The notes under the pieces: model-generated
Databases searched by the model: none
What the model was told of the DNA's origin: nothing
What the model saw: only the letters and a program-made list of their open reading frames with translations
Source of the DNA: an uncultured Prevotellaceae bacterium
GTDB lineage: Bacteria > Bacteroidota > Bacteroidia > Bacteroidales > Bacteroidaceae
Length of the DNA: 64,000 bases
Direction: 5' to 3'
NCBI GenBank assembly: GCA_902762325.1
Contig: CACWNV010000008.1
Coordinates: forward strand, 62,001 to 126,000
Shown: positions 1 to 8,507 of the stretch, piece by piece
Position numbering within the stretch: position 1 is the first letter of the stretch
Layout of the letters: each line of letters begins with the position of its first letter
Position numbers and translations under genes: made by a program

Positions 1-2244
1 TTTAGCAAGATGGTTAGGTTCTGCAGGTTGTCTGTCAGCACCAACAGTAGCGGTGCCTGTCCATGTACCGAAGTTACCAATGATACCCTCACCGTCGTAA
101 GGATAGTTGTTCTTTACGTATGTGAACTCTTGAAGTTTCAAGTTCTCTACGCCAGCAGCAGCAGCAGCGGCAGTTGTAGGATCTTCACCTGGGGTAACAC
201 CAATCATTTCGGCAATAGCCTTCTCAGCTGCGTATGCGTTGTAAGCAGGAGCAGCAGCGATGAATGCCTGTGTAGCAGCGAGCAAAGCATCGGTCTTCTC
301 GATGTAGCTTGCCTTGGTCTGCTCAGGAACATCAGCCTTAGCGGCGGTAATAGCGGTAAGTTCGTCTCCCGTTACTTTTGCGTTAGCCTCATCTTCAAGG
401 GCAGCATTAGCGGCAGCAACAGCCTCAGCCCATCTGTTCTCATATTCGGAAAGATCAATAGCAGAACCGAAGTACTTCAAGGTGAAGTCACGGAAGATTG
501 TCCACTTGTCAGTTTCGGTGTCGTTGTTCACGATACCAATCTTGATATCATTGCTTTCAGCTTCAAGAGCGAACTTCAAAGCAACCTTACCTTTGCCGTT
601 ATCAAAGTAGGTCTGAGCTTGTGCCATTGTATTTACCCATTCAATACCAGCCATGCCTTCTGCGCCATTGCCAGGAACGCCAGGAATCAAAATCTTGTCA
701 ACGCCAGCATAGAAGTATGTAGAGTGGTTACCAGCACGGTGGAAACCTGTTACGCCAAACTCGTATGTACCAACTGGCAGACCTGTAAGGTTCTGGTAGA
801 AGTCAAATGTTCTTTGATAGAACTCAGTTTCTTCAAAATTGGTCACACCTGCACTACCACCATCTGCTGAAAGGTTTGCGATTGTCCAATAGTCAATGTT
901 CTGGCGAACAGTTGGGTTGTCGATGATGGCATTGGTCAACTCGATACCTTCCTCAGGAACTTCCATGTTGGGAAGAGCAGCAAGAAGAGTGGCACGAACA
1001 GCAGCTACAGCAGCTTCAATTTCCTCTGCTGTGGTAGCAGCGTTAGCTTGTTCATCTGCAGCAGCGGTATCCAAACCACTATTAACTGCCACGCAAGCAG
1101 CCTTAACTTCATTGTATCGGCTGTAAGGAGCTTGGAGAGCCTTAGCAGCATCTACAAGAGCGGACAATTCTGCTGATGCAGTGGATATCTCCTCTTCAGT
1201 TGTCAGGGCATCCACATTAATGCCGTCAGCATAGTTTTTGGCTGCATTGTAAGCAGCTGCGGGGGTAGTACCTTCGAGAGCAGGAATAGCGTCAATCTGA
1301 GCCTGAAGGGCAGCCTTCAATTCAGAGAGGTCAAGACCCTTGTAGATGAGAACGAAAGAGCGCCATACCAACCAGTGGTCGCCATTGGCATTGTCGGCAG
1401 TCAGACCAATCTCGAGGTTTCCTCCTGCGTGGGTGAACTCAAGCTTGTTCACACCATTGCCAGCGTTGAACCAATCTTTGGCTTGAGTACGATTATTCAC
1501 GGTGCTACTGCCGACGGTTCCGATGCTCATGGTTTTGGAGCCTGCATTGAGGGTAGCTGTCATGCCATCGCGTGTGAGTGCTACAGCGATAAGCTCGTAG
1601 TTACCAGCGGGCAGGTTGTTCAAAGTCTGTTTGATAGAGGCACCACCTGCATTCCAGAACTCGGCGCAGACATTACCGCCATCGAAGTTTGTTACGCTTT
1701 GGGAAATGGTCCATCCATTAGTGTTATTTACTGGAAGGTTATTAGTTATCCATGACTTGAGAAGTTGCCAGCGGCCGTAGTCGTCAGTCACAGCATCTGC
1801 AGGGCCTACGATGGTGTTGTCTGCACTGGCCGTCATATAAGAGCCTGGGCCACCACTATGGTTATCCTTAGAGACGATGGTATAGACAGGACCATTGCTG
1901 GCATCGGCCACCTTCGTAAAAGTCCAGGTGGAGTTCTTACCGCGAGACTGGTCTGCGTAGATAACAGGATCGCCGAGGCGTTCATAGCCAAAGCCATCAC
2001 CATTCACATTGTTGCGGAGTTTGTAGGCACCGTCGTACTCCTCAAGAGTCACCGTCAGTGCACTGTTAGCATCAATGCTGGCCTGAGTACCGTAGCCGTT
2101 GCCTCTTGTTAAGAATTTACCAGTACCTACGTTGTAGAGGACGTAATCGCCCGCTGCAACTTCCTCTGCTGTCCAGCTCTGTGCGTTAGCATTCAAGCCG
2201 AACACGGCTGCAATAGCAACCAAGAATAGTCGTAAATGTTTCAT
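1..2244 (-). CDS. Large secreted FIVAR / beta-sandwich surface protein, 3' end outside window
   Basis: Open from the ATG at 2244 to the window edge (748 codons, no stop), so the C-terminus is missing. It begins MKHLRLFLVAIAAVFGLNAN-AQ, a clear signal peptide. Next comes a ricin/fascin-like beta-trefoil stretch (residues about 25-160: YVLYNVGTGKFL, KLRNNV, SYMTASADN). A beta-sandwich module follows (NNLPAGNYELIAVAL, about 175-290). Two helical Ala-rich FIVAR-like segments (about 300-400 and 560-680) bracket a second beta-sandwich (LTGLPVGTYEFGVTGFHR). This layout is typical of exported Prevotella proteins that bind glycans or sit on the surface; no catalytic motif is visible. The next gene upstream (2649-5482) encodes a protein with a near-identical leader and similar modules, so the two look like tandem paralogues. 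The gene has its own promoter at 2331-2362. Role in binding or adhesion is inference. Confidence 0.8.
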   Translation of the reverse strand, partial: MKHLRLFLVAIAAVFGLNANAQSWTAEEVAAGDYVLYNVGTGKFLTRGNGYGTQASIDANSALTVTLEEYDGAYKLRNNVNGDGFGYERLGDPVIYADQSRGKNSTWTFTKVADASNGPVYTIVSKDNHSGGPGSYMTASADNTIVGPADAVTDDYGRWQLLKSWITNNLPVNNTNGWTISQSVTNFDGGNVCAEFWNAGGASIKQTLNNLPAGNYELIAVALTRDGMTATLNAGSKTMSIGTVGSSTVNNRTQAKDWFNAGNGVNKLEFTHAGGNLEIGLTADNANGDHWLVWRSFVLIYKGLDLSELKAALQAQIDAIPALEGTTPAAAYNAAKNYADGINVDALTTEEEISTASAELSALVDAAKALQAPYSRYNEVKAACVAVNSGLDTAAADEQANAATTAEEIEAAVAAVRATLLAALPNMEVPEEGIELTNAIIDNPTVRQNIDYWTIANLSADGGSAGVTNFEETEFYQRTFDFYQNLTGLPVGTYEFGVTGFHRAGNHSTYFYAGVDKILIPGVPGNGAEGMAGIEWVNTMAQAQTYFDNGKGKVALKFALEAESNDIKIGIVNNDTETDKWTIFRDFTLKYFGSAIDLSEYENRWAEAVAAANAALEDEANAKVTGDELTAITAAKADVPEQTKASYIEKTDALLAATQAFIAAAPAYNAYAAEKAIAEMIGVTPGEDPTTAAAAAAGVENLKLQEFTYVKNNYPYDGEGIIGNFGTWTGTATVGADRQPAEPNHLAK

Positions 2245-2330
2245 AGATTGTAAATTAATATTGATAATAATAAATTGTTCGTACTATCTCACGATAAATA
2301 AAACATAAGTTAATTGAAATATTTCGTTGG

Positions 2331-2362
2331 CAAAGATACAAATAATAATTGATATAAGTCAA
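2331..2362 (-). promoter_or_regulatory. Bacteroidetes-type promoter for the 1-2244 gene
   Basis: On the minus strand a -7 element TATCTTTG (complement of 2331-2338) lies 21 nt downstream of an ATTG -33 element (near 2360-2362). This fits the Bacteroidetes consensus TTTG-N19-21-TAnnTTTG. It sits about 90 nt before the ATG at 2244. Confidence 0.7.
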
Positions 2363-2390
2363 TTTATTCTGTTTTTTTTTATTAAATACG

Positions 2391-2424
2391 AAAAAAGGGA
2401 ACCCGACGTGGAGTTCCCTTTTCT
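2391..2424 (-). terminator. Rho-independent terminator after the small acidic protein gene
   Basis: Perfect 10-bp stem AAAAGGGAAC (2393-2402) with GTTCCCTTTT (2413-2422) and a 10-nt loop. Read on the minus strand it ends in a T-rich run, closing the unit that contains 2445-2618. Confidence 0.75.
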
Positions 2425-2444
2425 CTTATAGATTCTTACAATGA

Positions 2445-2618
2445 TTATTCTTCATCATCCCACACGTTGAATGCGGACTTTGCCGTAGCTTCTTCATCAT
2501 CTCCTGCTGGTTCGTTGATAACGGGAACGTTATCACCAGCACTTACTTTCTGCATGATGATTTCAATGTTGATGTCAGTAACGACAGTCTCTGGTGCAAA
2601 ATATAGTTTCTTTTCCAT
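2445..2618 (-). CDS. Small acidic hypothetical protein (MEKKLYFAPE type)
   Basis: A 57-residue protein starting MEKKLYFAPETVVTDIN and ending in the acidic tail NVWDDEE. An earlier in-frame GTG exists at 2639, but MEKKLYFAPE is, from memory, the usual beginning of a family of tiny Prevotella/Bacteroidales proteins found beside exported proteins, so I start at 2618. There is no signal peptide, membrane segment or Cys. It lies about 30 nt after the stop of the large surface protein at 2649 with no promoter between, and is followed by a terminator, so it is probably the last gene of that transcript. Function is unknown. The recurring position next to secreted proteins hints at a leader, chaperone or regulatory role, but that is speculation. 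Confidence 0.65.
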   Translation of the reverse strand: MEKKLYFAPETVVTDINIEIIMQKVSAGDNVPVINEPAGDDEEATAKSAFNVWDDEE

Positions 2619-2648
2619 ATCTAATTTTGTTTGATACACATTAATAAA

Positions 2649-4376
2649 TTATTTAATGACCACTTTCTTGCCGTTCTGGATGAAGATACCCTTCTGAGCG
2701 TTGCTTACCTTCTGACCGTTGAGGTTGTAGATAGTACCCTCAACATTGTTGAGGATTTGAGCAGCTTGGATTCCGTCAACCACCTCACCGCCAATCGTGA
2801 TAGAAATCATAGCACCAGCAACTTCTTCTGTATTGTTCTTCAAGTAAGCGCGGAATGCCTTGAGTTGCTTACCATCAGTAGCTTGTTTCAAACCAGACTT
2901 TACAGAGATATAGTCGCGGTTGGTAATTACGTCATTGCCTGCGGGCAGTTCTACGTATGTACCAACGAAGTCGAAGTTAGCGTCAGTTTTGATAGGCTCG
3001 GCAACCGTCTTGAATTCCTTCTCATTGAAAGCGAGACCATCTTGGTCAGCAGACATCTTCACGATGTAAGGAGTATTGGCTGCAAGATTTTCAACAGCTT
3101 GTGTGAAGTCGAGGTGAACAACGGCATTTTCGCCTTCACCTTCCTTGGTAGAACCACCGTAAGCATAGATAGCCTCAACGTTATCACCAAGTTCATCTTT
3201 GGTTACGTCGAATGGCAATACGAGCGTGTTGTAACCCTCAACGAGCTTACGACCGTATGTTACGTTACCGAATTCAGCAGTAGGAGCGGCAATGGCAGCG
3301 TCTTCCAAAACTACGTCTTCAATCACAGCTCTCATGACATAGAAGTCGGTCATGAATGTGTTACCATTGGCGATAACGCTCAATACATAATCACCGTCTT
3401 CTTCTGGAGTGAAGTAGAGTTTCGCGTTCCTCAATGCACCAGCCTCAGTACAAGCTACACCGTTCTTGCCATAGCTCTTGGTGGCAATGGTAGCACCGTC
3501 TTTCAGAATAGTCAGTGTAAAGTTGTTGTTAGACTCGTTAGCCCATGCGCAATATTTAGCTTCAGCACAATAGAGCACGCCAGCCTTCAAAGGCATTGTG
3601 TAACCGAAAGTCTCACCATAGTTGTATGTTCCTGGATGTACGAAAAGACCTACTTGGTCATCAGCGTCTGCCAAACATGCCTTACCGCCATTGTCATTGT
3701 CTGCACCCGAGAAAGTTTGACGCGTGTTACCGCTCTTGGTTACCCAACCTGGAAGAATTACATTCTCACTTGTTGCCTGGATAGGAGCGTTTGCAAGTGT
3801 ACCGTCATAAACAGCGTTTACTTCCACTTCATTAGCCACCCAATTACTTAATTTCTCAATAAGTGCAGTTACTTGATCCTTACCGTTTTCAGCATTTGGG
3901 TCAATAGCCTTAGCTTCGGTAAGAGCTTGCAATGCTTCTGTATTATTGTAAGGAGCATATTCGTCAGCATCGAAACCAAGTTTCTTAGCCTCTGCTGCTG
4001 CAATAGCCTCGTTCAAGGCTGCATAGTCAGCGGCGTCAGCCATTTCTTCGTAAAGCTCTAAGCGCATGAGGCGGAAGTCACCTACAGAGAACCACTGCTG
4101 GTAACCTTCGGTGGTAGCCTTCACGAGAATGGTGACGGGTTCACCCTGTGTCTCAAACTCTACGCTGCCGTCGTTCCAACCACGGTCGAATACATTGCCA
4201 GCGTTGCCAACATTAGGAAGTTCAACGCTCTCTTCGCCTACAGACATGGTAAGTGTAACCTCTAAGGCTGCACGACCTTTGGCTGTCAACAGGTATTTAC
4301 CAGCTGGGATAGTGATTTCTTGCTCCATCGTGGTGGTCCATCCTGTACCACCCCAGTTACCACCGTCGAAGTACAT
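2649..4376 (-). CDS. Secreted surface protein, C-terminal part after a frameshift
   Basis: This is the downstream frame of one gene spanning 2649-5482; the two frames meet near 4459-4465. The Met at 4376 is internal, not a true start: the frame stays open upstream of it (NNGWTWTG, NTESWTDSKGKKDY). It contains a beta-sandwich module (ITIPAGKYLLTAKGRAALEV), a FIVAR-like helical stretch, a second beta-sandwich (about residues 200-340) and a C-terminal module (NTLVLPFDVT, NTPYIVKMSADQDG, LKAFRAYL). It ends YNLNGQKV...KGIFIQNGKKVVIK, which resembles C-terminal sorting signals of Bacteroidetes exported proteins. The full product would be about 945 residues. Whether the break is a real mutation or an assembly error cannot be told from the sequence. 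Confidence 0.75.
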   Translation of the reverse strand: MYFDGGNWGGTGWTTTMEQEITIPAGKYLLTAKGRAALEVTLTMSVGEESVELPNVGNAGNVFDRGWNDGSVEFETQGEPVTILVKATTEGYQQWFSVGDFRLMRLELYEEMADAADYAALNEAIAAAEAKKLGFDADEYAPYNNTEALQALTEAKAIDPNAENGKDQVTALIEKLSNWVANEVEVNAVYDGTLANAPIQATSENVILPGWVTKSGNTRQTFSGADNDNGGKACLADADDQVGLFVHPGTYNYGETFGYTMPLKAGVLYCAEAKYCAWANESNNNFTLTILKDGATIATKSYGKNGVACTEAGALRNAKLYFTPEEDGDYVLSVIANGNTFMTDFYVMRAVIEDVVLEDAAIAAPTAEFGNVTYGRKLVEGYNTLVLPFDVTKDELGDNVEAIYAYGGSTKEGEGENAVVHLDFTQAVENLAANTPYIVKMSADQDGLAFNEKEFKTVAEPIKTDANFDFVGTYVELPAGNDVITNRDYISVKSGLKQATDGKQLKAFRAYLKNNTEEVAGAMISITIGGEVVDGIQAAQILNNVEGTIYNLNGQKVSNAQKGIFIQNGKKVVIK

Positions 4377-5482
4377 GTAATCCTTCTTTCCTTTAGAATC
4401 AGTCCAAGACTCAGTGTTGCGTGGATTGTTCTTGTTGCCTGTCCATGTCCAACCGTTGTTCTCTCATAGTATGCGCGGAGAGCTTGGTAGATGGCAGCAG
4501 TTTTTTCTGTTGCTTCTGAAGCAGTTGCTGGAGACTCTCCACAAGCTTGTTCAACAGCAGCTTTCTTTTCAGCAGAAGCGTATGGCAACTCTGGATATTG
4601 AATAGCTGCTACGTAAGCATCATACGCAGATTTTGCTGCGGTGAAAGCAGAAGTTGCATCTTTTAATGCAGTTGTAGCATCTTCGTAGCCAGAAGTGATC
4701 TCATCATAAGTTGATATAGCATCTTCTAAAGAACTACGTTCCTCACCAGTCACATTGTTATAGTCTTCGTTAGCGATAGCATCCTTAGCTTCTTGCAATG
4801 CTTTGTTATAAGCATCCTTAATTGCTTGGGCTGGATCTGTGTATGTCAATGATATGTTATCAAAGAATACTTTCGCATTACTACCAGAACCTCCACTGAT
4901 AGCTTGTCCTCCGATTTGGAATTTACCCTCAGTGTCTTCTGTTAAGTCGAAAGAAACAACATCAGTTACCCATTCTCCTTGTGTAAAGGAAGTTTTTGTT
5001 GAAAGGTAAGAAGTACCATTTGTTGCAACAAAACCAAATAAAGATTTTAACTGTGTGGCGCCATTGTTGTTGTTGTATGCATAAACCTTCAAATCATAAT
5101 GACCTGCAGGAAGAGTAATAGCGGTTGCAGATTGGTAGTAGAAAGAGTGTCCCCAACCTACAGAAACTCCAAGAGCATTGCCCGTATTTCCTTCATTGTC
5201 TTTTGCGGGAATGGCAGCTCCATTAATCTGACCATCGGTTCCGTATGAAAGTACTGCAGACATAGCCCATGTCTCTGCACCATGATCATAAAGGAATGTC
5301 CAACCATCGTCAGTGTAATCTATACCTGTTGTTGTTTTGCCTGCAGCTTGATTACCTGTGGCAGGAGTGCAAGCTTCAAAGCCAGGATTGACGACGTACT
5401 GACTCGTCACATCTGTCTGTGCATTTGCGTTCATGGCACCAAATAGTGCGAGAAACGCGAAAAGAAGTTTAAAATGTTTCAT
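4286..5482 (-). CDS. Secreted surface protein, N-terminal part ending in a frameshift
   Basis: Starts MKHFKLLFAFLALFGAMNAN-AQ, a signal peptide nearly identical to that of the 1-2244 gene. It continues with a beta-sandwich module (residues about 25-215: ITLPAGHYDLKVYAYNNN, VFFDNISLTYTD) and a FIVAR-like helical region (220-338). After Tyr-Glu at 4463-4468 the reading becomes unrelated, Arg- and Thr-rich sequence and stops at 4286. The continuation is found in the neighbouring frame (2649-4376). Restoring one base near 4459-4463 joins the two without loss of sequence. As it stands, the cell would make an exported protein of about 340 genuine residues without the C-terminal sorting-like domain. 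The start is supported by the leader and by the promoter at 5516. Confidence 0.75.
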   Translation of the reverse strand: MKHFKLLFAFLALFGAMNANAQTDVTSQYVVNPGFEACTPATGNQAAGKTTTGIDYTDDGWTFLYDHGAETWAMSAVLSYGTDGQINGAAIPAKDNEGNTGNALGVSVGWGHSFYYQSATAITLPAGHYDLKVYAYNNNNGATQLKSLFGFVATNGTSYLSTKTSFTQGEWVTDVVSFDLTEDTEGKFQIGGQAISGGSGSNAKVFFDNISLTYTDPAQAIKDAYNKALQEAKDAIANEDYNNVTGEERSSLEDAISTYDEITSGYEDATTALKDATSAFTAAKSAYDAYVAAIQYPELPYASAEKKAAVEQACGESPATASEATEKTAAIYQALRAYYERTTVGHGQATRTIHATLSLGLILKERRITCTSTVVTGVVQDGPPRWSKKSLSQLVNTC

Positions 5483-5515
5483 ATATGAAAGTTTATGTTA
5501 ATAATAAATTTGCTG

Positions 5516-5523
5516 CAAAGTTA
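5516..5523 (-). promoter_or_regulatory. Promoter -7 element for the 2649-5482 gene
   Basis: TAACTTTG on the minus strand, matching TAnnTTTG, about 35 nt upstream of the ATG at 5482. No good -33 element is seen. Confidence 0.5.
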
Positions 5524-5647
5524 CTAAAAATAATCAAAAAGAACTTCTGTCATATTTATTAATTAGGTAGCATTTAATGTTTATTAACTGAGAGGCGGGT
5601 AGATGAAACTTTTATGGTAATTGTTTTTCTGTTTGCAGAAAAAGTAG

Positions 5648-5655
5648 TACTTTTG
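5648..5655 (+). promoter_or_regulatory. Promoter -7 element for the helicase-exonuclease gene
   Basis: TACTTTTG matches TAnnTTTG and lies 37 nt before the ATG at 5693. A TTG at 5621-5623 is 24 nt upstream, slightly too far for a perfect -33 element. Confidence 0.5.
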
Positions 5656-5692
5656 GAGAGTTATTTACTATTATCGTCTGTTTTCTACCGCT

Positions 5693-8416
5693 ATGAAAGG
5701 CTTGACAAACAACAAATTCACACCGGATGAGAGCCAGCAGCGTGTCATCGGTGTGTATGGTGGCTACCATCTTGTGCTCGCCCCGCCAGGGTGTGGGAAG
5801 ACGCAGATACTGACAGAACGGATTCGCATTGCTCATGAACAGCATGGAGTGGCATACGACGATATGCTGTGTCTGACATTCACGAACAGGGCAGCTCGAG
5901 GCATGACGGAGCGAATCAGCCAATACATCGGCGATGAGCAGGTGGAGAATGTGTTTGTCGGAAATGTCCATCGCTTTTGTTCTAAGTTCCTCTTTGAGAA
6001 TGGGATTGTGGCGGCAGAGTCTTCAATCATTGATGAAGAGGATGCCGTGAGCATTCTCGCCCGTTATCTTGATGAGGATGAAGCACAAGTCATTGCCGAC
6101 GGGAAACGTCGTCGGAAGTATGATGAGATCGTTCATTTCTCTCATTTCATGCACCAGATTGAGCATGGACACCAACGGGAACTCAGACTTCATCCGGAAT
6201 GTCTGCTTCCAGATGACCTCAAGGCGTTAAAAACAATCTGTACCATCCAGAAAATGCCGTTTAATCCCGATGGAATGGCTGATATTTACCATCATAGCGA
6301 CGTTTATTCAGACATCATACGGTCGGATGCGTATGACTATGGCATGCAACAGGTCATCATGCGTACGCTGAGGAAGATGACGCTTGCCCGCCATTATGAA
6401 CAGTATAAGCAGGAAAATCTGCTGCTCGACTTTGAAGATTTGCTTATCCTTACTTATGATGCCCTTTCTAACGGACAGGATGAACTGGTGATACATCGTT
6501 ATCCGTGGATACAGGTGGATGAGATACAAGACCTTAATCCGCTCCAGTTGGCCATCATCGATCTGCTGACAAAGACCGATGATGACAGTGTCCCCGTAAC
6601 GGTGATGTATCTGGGTGATGAACAGCAGGCTATCTTTTCTTTCATGGGAGCGAAGATGAGCACGCTTGAGCAGTTGCGGCAGCGCTGTACCCCGAACATC
6701 CATCGTCTCGATATCAATCACCGTTCTCCGGCTTATCTGCTGAATGTGTTCAATTGTTATGCCACGGATGTCTTAGGCATATCACCGCAACTGCTGCCCA
6801 AGGCTGATGGAGATGATTCTCCTGCTGTTGCCAGGCCTTTGCATATCCTGCGGAGCAATACGCTCGAAACGGAGTATTACGATGCCGTGCATTATGCCGA
6901 GTCGCTCTATCGACAATATACGGACGAGACGGTGGCAATTGTCGTCAGTTCCAATAATGATGCCGACATGCTGAGTGCGGAACTCCGTAAGAAGGAACTG
7001 CCGCATTTCAAGATATCAGGTACCGACTTGTTTTCAACGCCCGAAGTGAAGTTGCTGTTCGCTCATCTCAACATTCTTGGGAACGAGCATAATTTTATCG
7101 CTTGGTCACGACTCGTCAAAGGCTTGCATGTCACGGCTTCCAATGCGTATGCCCGTAACTTTGTAAGGTCAATGCTCGATTGCGGAATGCTGCCTTCCGA
7201 CTTACTGCTTTATGACGGGAGCACCTATTTGCAGGAGTTCTGCCATGCGTATGACCACGATGAAATTGTCGTCTTTGATACTGAGACGACGGGCTTGGAC
7301 GTGATGGAAGACGATATCATCCAGATTGCTGCCGTCAGGATGCGCGGGGGAAAGATCATGAAAGACGAACATTTCAACATGTACATCGCCACCGACCGGC
7401 AGATTCCCTTAAAACTCGGGGATATAGACAATCCCATCATCGATGAATTGGGAAGAAACCATCTCTACACCCATGTGGAGGCATTGCAGCGTTTCGTCGA
7501 TTTCGTCGGTGATGCTGTCTTGGTGGGGCATAATGTTCAGTTCGATTTGTCCATTCTTCACCATAATCTCCAGCGTTATCTTCCTCAGGTTCATCTCGAT
7601 ATTTGCCGTCGGAAAGTGTTTGATACGCTCAAACTCGTCAAACTGACCGTTCCGGGCATGCGACAGTATAAGCTCAAGCACCTGTTGTCTGAGCTTGCTT
7701 TGGAAGGCGACAATTCCCATCTGGCTGATGATGACGTGCTTGCCACATGTCATCTGCTGGAATATTGCCGTGAGAAAGTGAATGAGCTGTTGCCTGCTCA
7801 GCGGTCATTCCTGGAGCGTAAGCGGGTCAAGGAATGTGCTCAGGTTCTTCGTGCATCCTATGGCGAGTGTTATCTGAAGGCACTGGCACGGCTTGGGGAG
7901 ACTGATGATCCGACGACTGAGACACCGGCACTGGTCGATGAAATGACGAATTTCTATCAGAAACTGCTGGATGAGCAGTTTGTTTGCGAGGTGGAAGGAC
8001 TTCCTTATATTATCCGCTATTTAGACGAGGAGGTCATCGACCGGGTACACGACCGCTCGCTTGCCGAGCAGCTGGCTCGCCATCTCGTGGAGATCAACAC
8101 GCTGAAGGAGGCAGACCTCTGTAATAGTCATAGTGTCAGCGACCGTATCTTTGTGTCCACCGTCCATAAAGCTAAAGGACTGGAGTTTGACAATGTCATT
8201 GTCTTCGATGCCATCGAGGGACGTTATCCGAACTATTTCAGTCAGCATGACGCGGCACGGCAGGCAGAAGATGCCCGAAGGTTCTATGTAGCGATGACAA
8301 GAGCCAGAAAGCGGCTTTGTGTATCGCAGTGCCTGTCGTTCATTGATTATCGTCATGAGGTGCATCAACGGGAACTCACGAGGTTTATGCTACCCATCCA
8401 GAAGTATTTCGACTGA
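5693..8416 (+). CDS. UvrD/Rep-type SF1 helicase with embedded DnaQ-like 3'-5' exonuclease
   Basis: 907 residues, cytoplasmic. Helicase domain 1A carries the Walker A motif APPGCGKT (30-37), LCLTFTNRAARGM (motif Ia) and IQVDEIQD (motif II, DExQD form). An RNase H-fold exonuclease of the DnaQ/epsilon type is then inserted at about 523-690: VVFDTETTGLD (Exo I), LVGHNVQFDLSIL (Exo II) and HLADDDVLAT (Exo III). The remaining helicase domain follows, with STVHKAKGLEFDNVIVFDA (motif V) and RFYVAMTRARKRL (motif VI, about 862-875). By family, the helicase half unwinds DNA 3' to 5' and the exonuclease half would trim DNA. The combination suggests a repair or replication-restart enzyme that unwinds and degrades in one chain. 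All catalytic acidic residues I look for are present. Transcribed alone from the promoter at 5648. Confidence 0.88.
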   Translation: MKGLTNNKFTPDESQQRVIGVYGGYHLVLAPPGCGKTQILTERIRIAHEQHGVAYDDMLCLTFTNRAARGMTERISQYIGDEQVENVFVGNVHRFCSKFLFENGIVAAESSIIDEEDAVSILARYLDEDEAQVIADGKRRRKYDEIVHFSHFMHQIEHGHQRELRLHPECLLPDDLKALKTICTIQKMPFNPDGMADIYHHSDVYSDIIRSDAYDYGMQQVIMRTLRKMTLARHYEQYKQENLLLDFEDLLILTYDALSNGQDELVIHRYPWIQVDEIQDLNPLQLAIIDLLTKTDDDSVPVTVMYLGDEQQAIFSFMGAKMSTLEQLRQRCTPNIHRLDINHRSPAYLLNVFNCYATDVLGISPQLLPKADGDDSPAVARPLHILRSNTLETEYYDAVHYAESLYRQYTDETVAIVVSSNNDADMLSAELRKKELPHFKISGTDLFSTPEVKLLFAHLNILGNEHNFIAWSRLVKGLHVTASNAYARNFVRSMLDCGMLPSDLLLYDGSTYLQEFCHAYDHDEIVVFDTETTGLDVMEDDIIQIAAVRMRGGKIMKDEHFNMYIATDRQIPLKLGDIDNPIIDELGRNHLYTHVEALQRFVDFVGDAVLVGHNVQFDLSILHHNLQRYLPQVHLDICRRKVFDTLKLVKLTVPGMRQYKLKHLLSELALEGDNSHLADDDVLATCHLLEYCREKVNELLPAQRSFLERKRVKECAQVLRASYGECYLKALARLGETDDPTTETPALVDEMTNFYQKLLDEQFVCEVEGLPYIIRYLDEEVIDRVHDRSLAEQLARHLVEINTLKEADLCNSHSVSDRIFVSTVHKAKGLEFDNVIVFDAIEGRYPNYFSQHDAARQAEDARRFYVAMTRARKRLCVSQCLSFIDYRHEVHQRELTRFMLPIQKYFD

Positions 8417-8507
8417 CAAGAATACAACCTATCCCTCATCTTTTTGATGATAGCAGTGGAGCCGGTTCTGATTGTGGAATATGTTTACGGAAGACATAGA
8501 AAGTATG

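Noticed and set aside
2631-3851. 406-codon plus-strand open frame
   Set aside because: Antisense shadow of the secreted protein at 2649-5482; the composition (Cys-, Val-, Ser-rich) fits a complementary reading of its codons.
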